Shown piece after piece: positions 26,788 through 34,621 of a stretch of DNA of 45,111 nt. This DNA is from Eubacterium sp. GTDB taxonomy: Bacteria > Bacillota > Clostridia > Lachnospirales > Lachnospiraceae. The position numbers and the translations under genes were made by a program. The stretch lies in NCBI GenBank assembly GCA_017480495.1, contig JAFVAQ010000018.1, forward strand, positions 1 to 45,111, in the 5' to 3' direction. Position 1 is the first letter of the stretch. Each line of letters starts with the position of its first letter. The notes beneath the pieces are model-generated. The model worked only from the letters and a program-made list of their open reading frames with translations. It was not told where the DNA came from and did no database searches.

Positions 26788-28823
26788 ATCTGATTAAATG
26801 TCATATAGAGAATTTTGGTAGACTCTCCAATGTGGATTTTGATTTTAATAAGGGCGTTAACTCTATCCTAGAAGAAAATGGTTGGGGTAAAACAACCCTG
26901 GCTGCATTTATAAGATGTATGTTCTATGGCCTGGCAGGAAGTAGAAAGAAGGAATATATAGAGAATGAACGTGCTCAGTACCAACCATGGAATGATGGAT
27001 TCTTTGGCGGCGAGATTACATTTGAAGTAGATGGCAAGACCTATATTATTAGAAGAAACTTCGGCAAGAAGGATAAGGATGCGACCTTCCAATTAGTAAA
27101 TGCTAGTACTGGACTGGATTCTAGTGATTATTCTGAAAATATCGGAGAGGAGCTCTTCGGAGTTGACCGTGCCTCTTTTATGAGGACTTCGTTCGTGGAT
27201 CATACGAGTCTACGGTACGAAGGAATTAGTAGCGCTATAAGTGCGAAGGTTAGCTCGGTGTCACAGAGAGGCGATCTTGAGAATTATGACAGGTCGGCAG
27301 ATAAACTTACTGCATATCTGAACGAGAACTCTCCTACAAGGAAGAGTGGTAAGCTTGCAAAAATAAATGAAAGTATTAAACAACTGGAATACGATCTGTC
27401 TGTTGAAGAGGATACTAGCAAGAGAATTCAGGAGCTTAGAGATAAGCGCGAGGTGGAGGAAAAGAAACTGAAGTCCTTTGAGGCGGCGAGTAGAAGTATC
27501 GGAGAATATAATACTTTGAAGAGTAATGCAGAGGGAATGAAGCGCTCAATTGACAGCATGCCGGTAAGTGGAAATGACAGACTGGAGGAGCTGTCCAAAC
27601 TTTTTGCGAATGGGGTTCCAGCGGAGTCTGAGGTTCAGGAACATATTGGGCTGAATAATGAAGTTCAGAACCTAGTACAGAAAAATTCTTCTTTAGATAA
27701 GCTGATAATAGATGAGACTAGAATAGTAGAGGCCGAGAAAACGAGAATACAGGAGTCTCAGATAGAAAATGATAGAAAGGCTAAGAACAAAAAGCTTGCC
27801 GGTATAGGCATGCTTGCGGCTGGAATAGTGTTGGCGTTAGCAGTGCTACTTTTATCAGGGGCATTTAAAATTCTTATCCCTGTTTTGGGAGCTGTACTGA
27901 TTATAGCTGGAATTTTAGTTTGTGTGACGGCTGGAAAGTCTTCAGCGCCTGTTGGAAACATAGATGAGAGCCGACTTAATAATATAAAAAATGAAAGACA
28001 GGCTAATGAAGCCGAGATAGCTAAGAATCAGCAGCGGGTTGCGGCATTTCTAAGTAGATTTGGTATAGAATATGGAAATGATGCCGAGGCGAATCTCTAT
28101 AGTATCAAGTCTAAAGTGGAGGAGTATGAAGGTCTTAAGAAGGGTAAGGCTGACTACGACTCTAAGATAGCCGAGATGAAGGCGACTTATAATGAGGCTT
28201 TGGTTAAGCTAAATGAATACGTGGAGGCTCATCCGGAACTAGCTGGAGAGGACGTAAATCATAATGAAATCACAACAGGAATCTCTGAGGCTCAGGCTAA
28301 CATAGCTGCTTATGATAGGCAGTTGGATGAGGCGATGGAGAAACTTGATGAGCAGGAGGAGAAGAAGGAGACTCTTGCTGCTATGAAGGAAGAGATGGCG
28401 GAGCTGAAGGCTCACTACGAAGTGGTTAAGAAAACATCTGATTACTTGCGTGAGGCTAAGGAAAGATTTGTAGCGAGATTTATGAGCCCAATCATGACTA
28501 GCTTTGAAAAGTATCACAAAATTATGGTGGGTACGGATGCAAAGGACTTCATTATAGATGCTAATATGGACATATCTAAGAAGGAAGAGGGGGAGTACCA
28601 TGATATAGAAGCGCAGAGTGATGGCCTCGCGGATATGCTTGGACTCTGTATCCGTGTAGCACTTCTTGATACAATGTATACAAAGGAGAAGCCATTTATT
28701 GTAATGGATGATCCATTTTCTAATATGGACGAAGCGAAGATAAATGGTGGTAAGAAGTTCTTAGATGAGATATCAAAGGAATATCAGGTTATATATCTGA
28801 CCTGTCATAAGAGCAGGATGTAG
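26784..28823 (+). CDS. SbcC/YhaN-type AAA ATPase with central membrane hairpin
   Basis: ATPase partner of the gene before it. The 679-residue product has an atypical Walker A, EENGWGKTT (near residues 31-39), with the start NLIKCHIENFGRL as in SbcC/RecF proteins. Two coiled-coil arms surround a strongly hydrophobic pair of helices (about 335-385: IGMLAAGIVLALAVLLL and ILIPVLGAVLIIAGILV). The C-terminal half ends with a signature-like QSDGLADML and Walker B/D-loop FIVMDDPFSNMD. The membrane hairpin in place of a zinc hook is known in YhaN-like proteins and suggests a membrane-attached end-processing complex. It is shorter than B. subtilis YhaN. Confidence 0.88.
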   Translation: MNLIKCHIENFGRLSNVDFDFNKGVNSILEENGWGKTTLAAFIRCMFYGLAGSRKKEYIENERAQYQPWNDGFFGGEITFEVDGKTYIIRRNFGKKDKDATFQLVNASTGLDSSDYSENIGEELFGVDRASFMRTSFVDHTSLRYEGISSAISAKVSSVSQRGDLENYDRSADKLTAYLNENSPTRKSGKLAKINESIKQLEYDLSVEEDTSKRIQELRDKREVEEKKLKSFEAASRSIGEYNTLKSNAEGMKRSIDSMPVSGNDRLEELSKLFANGVPAESEVQEHIGLNNEVQNLVQKNSSLDKLIIDETRIVEAEKTRIQESQIENDRKAKNKKLAGIGMLAAGIVLALAVLLLSGAFKILIPVLGAVLIIAGILVCVTAGKSSAPVGNIDESRLNNIKNERQANEAEIAKNQQRVAAFLSRFGIEYGNDAEANLYSIKSKVEEYEGLKKGKADYDSKIAEMKATYNEALVKLNEYVEAHPELAGEDVNHNEITTGISEAQANIAAYDRQLDEAMEKLDEQEEKKETLAAMKEEMAELKAHYEVVKKTSDYLREAKERFVARFMSPIMTSFEKYHKIMVGTDAKDFIIDANMDISKKEEGEYHDIEAQSDGLADMLGLCIRVALLDTMYTKEKPFIVMDDPFSNMDEAKINGGKKFLDEISKEYQVIYLTCHKSRM

Positions 28824-28834
28824 AGCAGGATGTA
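28811..28834 (+). repeat. 12-bp tandem duplication at the YhaN-like stop codon
   Basis: GAGCAGGATGTA occurs twice in direct tandem. The first copy supplies the last codons and the stop of the ATPase gene, and the second lies just after it. Confidence 0.7.
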
Positions 28835-28879
28835 ATCAACTCGAGTCATTATAAGTGGATATTTATAGGAGGAAAACAA

Positions 28880-29059
28880 ATGAATATACCAAATGATCCA
28901 ATAATGCTGATGAGCTTTCTCAATACCCAGTTGAGGGATAATTATAGTTCTCTCGAAGATTTGGTGAAGAGCAATTCTCTGGATCAAAAAGAAATAGAAG
29001 AAAAACTAGCTAATGCTGGCTATCACTACGATGTCGAAAGAAACCAATTCGTAAGATAA
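28880..29059 (+). CDS. DUF4250 small protein
   Basis: A 59-residue protein of the DUF4250 family, common in Clostridia and of unknown function. It begins NIPNDPIMLMSFLNTQL, followed by RDNYSSLEDL, and ends with GYHYDVERNQFVR, which match the family's conserved blocks. The ATG has an excellent site, ATAGGAGG at 28866-28873. It lies 56 bases after the ATPase gene and may share its transcript. The fold is probably a small helical (winged-helix-like) DNA- or protein-binding module; that is an inference. Confidence 0.85.
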   Translation: MNIPNDPIMLMSFLNTQLRDNYSSLEDLVKSNSLDQKEIEEKLANAGYHYDVERNQFVR

Positions 29060-29088
29060 AACCAGTGAGTATGTAAAAAGGAAATATC

Positions 29089-29117
29089 TTGCGAAATAGT
29101 GTGAAATCATTTATAGT
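29089..29117 (+). promoter_or_regulatory. Promoter of gpmI
   Basis: TTGCGA (29089-29094), 17-base spacer, TATAGT (29112-29117). Confidence 0.55.
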
Positions 29118-29184
29118 ATCAGTTGGACTTTGAATTAATTAACCTTAACTTTAAATACATATAAATAGAAGGAGATATAATCTA

Positions 29185-30777
29185 ATGAGTAAGAAACCAG
29201 TAGTATTAATGATACTAGATGGATATGGTGAGTCTGATATCCAGGATTCAAATGCAGTTGCAATAGCTAAGACTCCTGTTATGGATAAGCTTAAGGCAGA
29301 GTGTCCTTACCAGAAGGGACTTGCTTCAGGTATGGCAGTAGGTCTTCCTGATGGTCAGATGGGTAATTCAGAAGTTGGACATATGAATATTGGTTCAGGC
29401 CGTATCATATATCAGGATCTCACACTTATAACAAAATATATCCAGGATGGAGAATTCTTCAAGAATGAAGAGCTTCTCAGAGCTATCAACAATTGTAAGG
29501 AGAAGAATTCAGACCTTCATCTATGGGGACTTCTTTCAGATGGTGGTGTTCATAGCCACAATACACATCTCTATGCAATCCTTGAAATGTGCAAGAGAGA
29601 AGGACTTGAGAATGTATATATTCATCCATTCTTTGATGGAAGAGATACACCTCCTGCATCAGGTAAGGATTATCTCCAGGAACTCGTTGATAAGACAAAG
29701 GAAATCGGTGTAGGTAAGGTTGCTTCTCTTAGCGGTCGTTACTACGCAATGGATAGAGATAATAACTGGGATAGAGTTCAGAAGGCTTATGATTCACTTG
29801 TAACAGGTGAAGGAAACAAGGCAACTGATCCTATAGCTGCTATGCAGGCTTCATATGATGACGGAGTAACAGATGAGTTCGTAATCCCAACTGTTATCAC
29901 AGATGAGGCTGGTAATCCACTATCCCTTGTTAAGGAAGGCGATTCAGTTATCTTCTTCAACTTCCGTCCTGATAGAGCAAGAGAGATAACAAAGGCATTC
30001 TGCTTCAAGGATGAGGATATTGCTGCTCAGGAGGGGGATGCATCAGATAGTAAGTCTATTAAGTCTCTCAAGAGAGCTAATGGATATATGGATATAACAT
30101 ATGTATGCTTCAAGGATTATGATGAGACTATTCCAAATAAGTTCGTTGCATTCAAGAAGCAGGAAATCACAAATACATTTGGTGAGTATCTTGCTAACCT
30201 AGGAATGAAGCAGCTTAGACTTGCAGAGACAGAGAAGTATGCTCATGTAACTTTCTTCTTTAATGGTGGTCTTGAAGAGCCTAACAAGAATGAGGACAGA
30301 ATTCTTGTTAATTCACCTGCAGTTGCAACATACGATCTTCAGCCTGAGATGAGTGCACCAGAAGTTGGAGAGAAGCTTGTTGCTGCTATCAAGTCAGATG
30401 AATATGATGTAATCATTATTAACTTCGCTAACCCAGATATGGTTGGTCATACAGGCGTTCTCGAAGCTGCAGTTTCAGCAGTTGAAACAGTAGATAAATG
30501 TGTTGGAGATGCAGTTGAAGCTGTTAAAGAAAAAGACGGAGTTCTATTTATCTGTGCTGATCACGGAAATGCTGAACAGATGAAGAACTATGAGACAGGC
30601 GAGCCACATACAGCTCATACAACAAACCCTGTTCCATTTATTCTTTATAACTATGATGAGAACTATACCCTTAAAGAGGGCGGTAAGCTCTGTGATATCG
30701 TTCCAACACTTCTCGAAGTAATGGGACTTGAGCAGCCAGCAGAGATGACAGGACAGTCACTCCTGGTTCGTAAGTAG
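29185..30777 (+). CDS. gpmI: 2,3-bisphosphoglycerate-independent phosphoglycerate mutase
   Basis: Interconverts 3- and 2-phosphoglycerate in glycolysis using two Mn2+ ions and a phosphoserine. The 530-residue product has the alkaline-phosphatase fold hallmarks: VVLMILDGYG at the start (metal Asp), the catalytic Ser in MGNSEVGHMNIG, HPFFDGRDTPP, FNFRPDRARE, and near the end NFANPDMVGHTG and CADHGNAE plus EPHTAHTTNPVPF. Length is slightly above the usual 510. AGAAGGAG lies before the ATG. Codon use is more biased to common codons than its neighbours, as expected for a highly expressed enzyme. Confidence 0.97.
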   Translation: MSKKPVVLMILDGYGESDIQDSNAVAIAKTPVMDKLKAECPYQKGLASGMAVGLPDGQMGNSEVGHMNIGSGRIIYQDLTLITKYIQDGEFFKNEELLRAINNCKEKNSDLHLWGLLSDGGVHSHNTHLYAILEMCKREGLENVYIHPFFDGRDTPPASGKDYLQELVDKTKEIGVGKVASLSGRYYAMDRDNNWDRVQKAYDSLVTGEGNKATDPIAAMQASYDDGVTDEFVIPTVITDEAGNPLSLVKEGDSVIFFNFRPDRAREITKAFCFKDEDIAAQEGDASDSKSIKSLKRANGYMDITYVCFKDYDETIPNKFVAFKKQEITNTFGEYLANLGMKQLRLAETEKYAHVTFFFNGGLEEPNKNEDRILVNSPAVATYDLQPEMSAPEVGEKLVAAIKSDEYDVIIINFANPDMVGHTGVLEAAVSAVETVDKCVGDAVEAVKEKDGVLFICADHGNAEQMKNYETGEPHTAHTTNPVPFILYNYDENYTLKEGGKLCDIVPTLLEVMGLEQPAEMTGQSLLVRK

Positions 30778-30809
30778 ATAGATATTCTTGTAGAAATAGC
30801 CAATTAAAA

Positions 30810-30953
30810 TAGGCGAGCTAAATGGGCGAGCAAAATAGGCGAGCAAAAATAGGGACAGTTCTAATTTACTCATTCTCTTGCGAGAACGAGTAAATTTAGA
30901 ACCGTCCCATTTTGCTCACCTGAGTAAATAAGAACCGTCCCTATATACTCATT
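30810..30953. repeat. REP-like palindromic element with GGGACnGTTCT / AGAACCGTCCC arms
   Basis: An inverted repeat runs from 30852 to 30908: GGGACAGTTCTAATTTACTC against GAGTAAATTTAGAACCGTCC, with an inner CTC-TTGC-GAG loop. A third arm, GAGTAAATAAGAACCGTCCC, follows at 30922-30941 in the same direction as the second. Upstream are near-copies of GGGCGAGCAAAATAG, and TTTTGCTCACC at 30910-30920 is close to their complement. The AGAACCGTCCC core is one I associate with REP-type repeats near Y1 transposases in Clostridia. No transposase lies in the window. Confidence 0.75.
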
Positions 30954-30962
30954 ACTGCTAGC

Positions 30963-30991
30963 TTGCAAAAAGAAGGTATTTTTGGTATCGT
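30963..30991 (+). promoter_or_regulatory. Promoter of the NSS symporter
   Basis: TTGCAA (30963-30968), 17-base spacer, TATCGT (30986-30991), preceded by TGG as an extended -10. Confidence 0.4.
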
Positions 30992-31033
30992 ACTAGGTAA
31001 TGTTGTTCATTTTAATGAATCGAGGAGACGAAT

Positions 31034-32431
31034 ATGGAAACTAAGCAAAGAAATACCTTTTCAGGTTCAATAGGATTTGTTCTTGCCGCTGCGGGAAGTG
31101 CAGTAGGACTGGGAAATATATGGAGATTTCCTTATCTGGCGGCAAGAGGTGGAGGGGGTTTATTTCTTGCTGTATATCTGATACTCGCGCTTACTTTTGG
31201 ATATGCAATGCTTACTACTGAGGTAGGTATAGGTCGTAAGACAAAGCAAAGTCCACTTACAGCTTATGGTGAAATGAAGAAGGGCTGGGGCTGGCTTGGA
31301 GTTATAGCTAGTATAGTACCTTTTATGATAATGCCATATTACTGTGTAATTGGTGGATGGGTACTGAAGTATTTTATAGTTTATGCAACAGGTCATGGCG
31401 CTGATGCAGCACAGGATGGTTTCTTCACAGGCTTTATTACAAGCCAGTATGAGCCAATCATCATGCTTGTTATATTCCTTCTTGTATGTGCAGTTATCAT
31501 ATACATGGGAGTAGAAAGCGGTATAGAAAAGTTTTCAAAGGTTATCATGCCAGTTCTGCTTATCCTTGTTATTGGAATAGCTATCTATTCCCTTACAATT
31601 CATCACAAGGATGCAGACGGTACTATAAGAACTGGACTTCAGGGCTTTAAAACTTATATTGTTCCAAGTCTTGAAGGTATAACATTCCAGAAGTTCTGCA
31701 TGATTGTAATGGATGCTATGGGTCAGCTGTTCTACAGTCTATCCGTTGCTATGGGTATAATGGTTGCCTATGGTTCTTATGTTAAAGATGACGCAAATCT
31801 GGTTAAGTCAATCAATCAGATAGAAATATTTGATACAGCAGTTGCATTCCTTGCTGGAGTTATGATCATACCGGCGGTATTTGCATTCAATGGTCCTGAG
31901 GGAATGTCAGCTGGTCCATCACTCATGTTTGTATCACTTCCAAAGATATTCGCTGAGATGGGTGCAGTCGGAAATGTAATTGGCGCTCTATTCTTCGCGA
32001 TGGTTCTATTTGCAGCAGTAACAAGTGCTATGTCAATTCTAGAGGCAATCGTATCTGGACTTATTGATAAGTTCAAAATGTCAAGACATGGTAGTACAGT
32101 TCTTGAGACTGTAGTAGCGCTTGTTCTTGCTATTATTGTTTGTTTAGGTTACAATATTTTATATTTCGAGGTTAAGCTACCAAATGGCTCTATAGCACAG
32201 ATTCTGGACATTATGGACTATATCAGTAACAACGTACTGATGCCTGTAGTTGCCATTGCTTCATGTATTTTGATCGGCTGGGTACTCAAGCCACAGACTA
32301 TAATAGATGAGGCTCAGAAGAATGGTGAGAAGATGAGACGTAGGGGACTCTATGTAGTCATGATCAAGTTTGTTTCACCTGTACTTCTATTGATTCTGCT
32401 CTTAATCTCACTAGGAATCTTGAAGTTTTAG
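31034..32431 (+). CDS. NSS-family sodium-dependent transporter
   Basis: A neurotransmitter:sodium symporter, probably taking up an amino acid with Na+. The 465-residue product has 11-12 membrane helices. The TM1 signature is intact: GFVLAAAGSAVGLGNIWRFPYLA, with the unwound GSAVGLGN segment that holds sodium and substrate. TM6 carries QLFYSLSVAMG, which matches the F-S-L binding region of LeuT. The helix count fits a bacterial form without TM12. GAGGAG stands before the ATG. The substrate cannot be read from sequence. Confidence 0.93.
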   Translation: METKQRNTFSGSIGFVLAAAGSAVGLGNIWRFPYLAARGGGGLFLAVYLILALTFGYAMLTTEVGIGRKTKQSPLTAYGEMKKGWGWLGVIASIVPFMIMPYYCVIGGWVLKYFIVYATGHGADAAQDGFFTGFITSQYEPIIMLVIFLLVCAVIIYMGVESGIEKFSKVIMPVLLILVIGIAIYSLTIHHKDADGTIRTGLQGFKTYIVPSLEGITFQKFCMIVMDAMGQLFYSLSVAMGIMVAYGSYVKDDANLVKSINQIEIFDTAVAFLAGVMIIPAVFAFNGPEGMSAGPSLMFVSLPKIFAEMGAVGNVIGALFFAMVLFAAVTSAMSILEAIVSGLIDKFKMSRHGSTVLETVVALVLAIIVCLGYNILYFEVKLPNGSIAQILDIMDYISNNVLMPVVAIASCILIGWVLKPQTIIDEAQKNGEKMRRRGLYVVMIKFVSPVLLLILLLISLGILKF

Positions 32432-32457
32432 TAATTATTTAGTGAAGGGAAAGAAAA

Positions 32458-33351
32458 ATGCAATTAAAATCAGATAATGGACCAAACGAGGGAGTTAATC
32501 CATCTGCGGCAAATAATTATGGAACTAACAACTCCGGCGGCAACAGTTATTATGATAATCTTGGTACACCTAGTGGCCAGACACCTTATCAGGGTGGCCA
32601 GACTCCATACCAGGGTGGCCAGACTCCATACCAGGGCGGCCAGACTCCATATCAGGGCGGCCAGGCTCCTTACCAGAGACAGCAGGCTCCATATCCAGGA
32701 AGCCAGTCACCATATCAGCCTTCAGGGGCTGCTCCAGCAAAGAAGGGAATTAATCCACTTTTTATTATAATTCCTATACTAGTTATTTTTATTTTTGTTT
32801 GTGGTACTCAGTTCAAGAAAATATTTGGTAAAGCAAACTATATACCAGGTACTGTTGAAGGATCGACATATACAAATGAGTATTTTGGAATCAAAGCTGA
32901 ATTCGGTTCTGGTTGGGAAATAACAAGAGAGGTTGATGATCCTGAGAAGGTAAAGGAAACTCTCAATAATAAACAAGCAGTCAGTGAGCTTTACGCTAGT
33001 CAGAAAACAAGCGTTGAGCTTATGGATATAACAGTTACTCAGACTCCATACAATGTAAAAGAGTCGGGTGCAAATGTAGAGAAGCTCATGGGTAGCTTCA
33101 AGGATGAATATGTAAAGGAGCTGGAAAGCCAGGGCTTTACAGTTGATAGTATCACACAGGATAAGATGACTATAGCTGGTAAGACCTGTGATGGATTCTA
33201 TATCACATGCTCTATGATGGGTACAAAGGTGAGCATTGTTCAGTTCTTTATGTTCAAGGGTAATTATGCGGCAGCCATTACAACTGGTTCTACATCAGAA
33301 GGAAAGGCAAAGCTGATAATAACAAATAATATAAAATCTATTGGGGAATAG
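32458..33351 (+). CDS. Single-pass membrane protein with QGGQTPY repeats
   Basis: A 297-residue protein, function unknown. Residues 1-95 are low-complexity, with about five QGGQTPY units (21-bp DNA repeats). A single membrane helix follows (about 101-118, LFIIIPILVIFIFVC). The remaining about 170 residues are an extracytoplasmic domain resembling PsbP/DUF-type small folds (TYTNEYFGIKAEFGSGWEI; then MTIAGKTCDGFYIT and MFKGNYAAAITTGS), a pattern seen in lipoprotein-like domains of Clostridia. GAAGGGA is before the ATG. The repeats should lie on the cytoplasmic side. Confidence 0.7.
   Translation: MQLKSDNGPNEGVNPSAANNYGTNNSGGNSYYDNLGTPSGQTPYQGGQTPYQGGQTPYQGGQTPYQGGQAPYQRQQAPYPGSQSPYQPSGAAPAKKGINPLFIIIPILVIFIFVCGTQFKKIFGKANYIPGTVEGSTYTNEYFGIKAEFGSGWEITREVDDPEKVKETLNNKQAVSELYASQKTSVELMDITVTQTPYNVKESGANVEKLMGSFKDEYVKELESQGFTVDSITQDKMTIAGKTCDGFYITCSMMGTKVSIVQFFMFKGNYAAAITTGSTSEGKAKLIITNNIKSIGE
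32577..32700 (+). repeat. 21-bp tandem repeats coding QGGQTPY
   Basis: About four good copies of CAGGGTGGCCAGACTCCATAC and two diverged ones, in frame. Two central copies are identical, so slippage or recombination could change copy number. Confidence 0.85.
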
Positions 33352-33375
33352 ACTATTATTTGAGAAGGGGTTACG

Positions 33376-33900
33376 GTGATTAATATGAAAACAGAGGCAT
33401 CTATTGAAGAGTTACGTCGTATTAGTAAGATGTTAGAGGAGAAGGATACTTCTAATGCGGCACTATGGTTAAACCAGGAATCCTTTGGTATTGCTTACAG
33501 ATTCATGCTTAGATATGTCCGCAGCTATAGAAGCGTGGCGTATAGAGCATTAGTTACTCTGAATCAGAAGTCTGACTCATACGGAGTAGAGGAGTTTGTT
33601 GGAATATCTGATGAATTTGGTAAGATTATCAATCATTCTCTCAGAAAGAGTGATGTGATGATGCAGAGTAAACCTAATCAGTATTTCCTACTGCTTCCTG
33701 AGTTATCAGAGGAAAATATCGAGTCAGTATTCGCTCGTATCAGAAATGAGTGGAAGAAGACCGATTATTATGACAAGACTACTATTCGTTTCGATGCTGA
33801 GCTTGTTAAGAGTGATGAAGAGGTAGTAGAAGATAAGAGAGATTATGGTCGAGTGAACCTTGTACCATATGACTATTTTGACAAGAAAATAGACGAGTAA
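33376..33900 (+). CDS. Degenerate GGDEF-like protein
   Basis: A 174-residue soluble protein. It looks like a lone GGDEF fold whose signature is lost: the block FGKIINHSLRKSDVMMQSKP then NQYFLLLPELSEENIE aligns with the usual LR.SD...R.GGDEF..LLP pattern, with KPNQY in place of GGDEF. It is therefore unlikely to make cyclic-di-GMP and could be a sensor, a GTP- or cyclic-di-GMP-binding regulator. The GTG at 33376 is 5 bases after AAGGGG; the ATG at 33385 is too far from it. It is closed by a strong terminator. Confidence 0.65.
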   Translation: MINMKTEASIEELRRISKMLEEKDTSNAALWLNQESFGIAYRFMLRYVRSYRSVAYRALVTLNQKSDSYGVEEFVGISDEFGKIINHSLRKSDVMMQSKPNQYFLLLPELSEENIESVFARIRNEWKKTDYYDKTTIRFDAELVKSDEEVVEDKRDYGRVNLVPYDYFDKKIDE

Positions 33901-33903
33901 TTG

Positions 33904-33940
33904 AAGGCCCCCTTAGTAAACAGGGGGGCTTTTTGTGTTT
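33904..33940 (+). terminator. Intrinsic terminator after the GGDEF-like gene
   Basis: GGCCCCCTTAG...ACAGGGGGGC followed by TTTTTGTGTTT. GC-rich stem and clear T run. Confidence 0.9.
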
Positions 33941-33974
33941 AAAATAAAAAATATAAATTAAATGCAACAGATGG

Positions 33975-34005
33975 AGCTATAACGAACACTATAGAGTTAT
34001 AAGCT
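33975..34005. promoter_or_regulatory. Inverted repeat upstream of the sigma factor
   Basis: AGCTATAAC (33975-33983) and GTTATAAGCT (33996-34005), 12 bases apart, 30 bases before the sigma-factor ATG. It could be an operator or a leader hairpin; no consensus regulator site is recognised. Confidence 0.4.
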
Positions 34006-34035
34006 TATAAATCATGGCCAAGAAGGAGAAGTATT

Positions 34036-34587
34036 ATGGATGAAAAGGAAAGGATGAAGGCATTAGTTAGTCAGGCTAAAATGGGTGATGCTCATAGCTT
34101 TGCTACACTATATGAAATGCTGTATCAGGATTTATACAGAGCGGCGCTCTACACATTAGGTAATCCTGATGATGCAGAAAATGTAGTGAGTGACACAGTT
34201 ATGGATGCTTACTCAGGACTTACAAAGCTTAGAGATGATAGTGCATTCCGTGGTTGGATATTCAAAATATTAGATAATAAATGTAAAAAATATTTGAAGG
34301 AATATATTCATAGACGAGAGGTTCAGTCAGCTGTTCCGGTGGAGGATATGGCAGAAACGCTTCCTACAAATGGAAATGTCATACAGGGCGCTGAGAATAG
34401 AACGATGATTCAAGATGCATTTTCGGTTCTAAACGAGGAGGAGAAGAGAATCGTAACCATGACGGTTTACGGTCAGTATGACAGTGGCGAAATTGCCACG
34501 ATGATGGGTATTAACAGAAATACCGTCAGGTCGAAATATTCGAGGGCACTTTTGAAGATGCGTAACAGACTTGGAGGCCAAGCGTAG
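34036..34587 (+). CDS. ECF-type RNA polymerase sigma factor
   Basis: A 183-residue sigma-70 family protein with only regions 2 and 4. Region 2 is at about 22-90 (FATLYEMLYQDLYRAALYTL, then NPDDAENVVSDTVMDAY and the DSAFRGWIFKILDNKCKKYL core). Region 4 is at about 125-180 (LNEEEKRIVTMTVYGQYDSGEIATMMGINRNTVRSKYSRAL: a helix-turn-helix). AAGGAGAA is before the ATG. The next gene follows after 34 bases and looks like its anti-sigma partner. Its own promoter is not obvious. Confidence 0.92.
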   Translation: MDEKERMKALVSQAKMGDAHSFATLYEMLYQDLYRAALYTLGNPDDAENVVSDTVMDAYSGLTKLRDDSAFRGWIFKILDNKCKKYLKEYIHRREVQSAVPVEDMAETLPTNGNVIQGAENRTMIQDAFSVLNEEEKRIVTMTVYGQYDSGEIATMMGINRNTVRSKYSRALLKMRNRLGGQA

Positions 34588-34621
34588 ACCTGATTTTTGT
34601 AGAATGTAAGGAGGATATATC

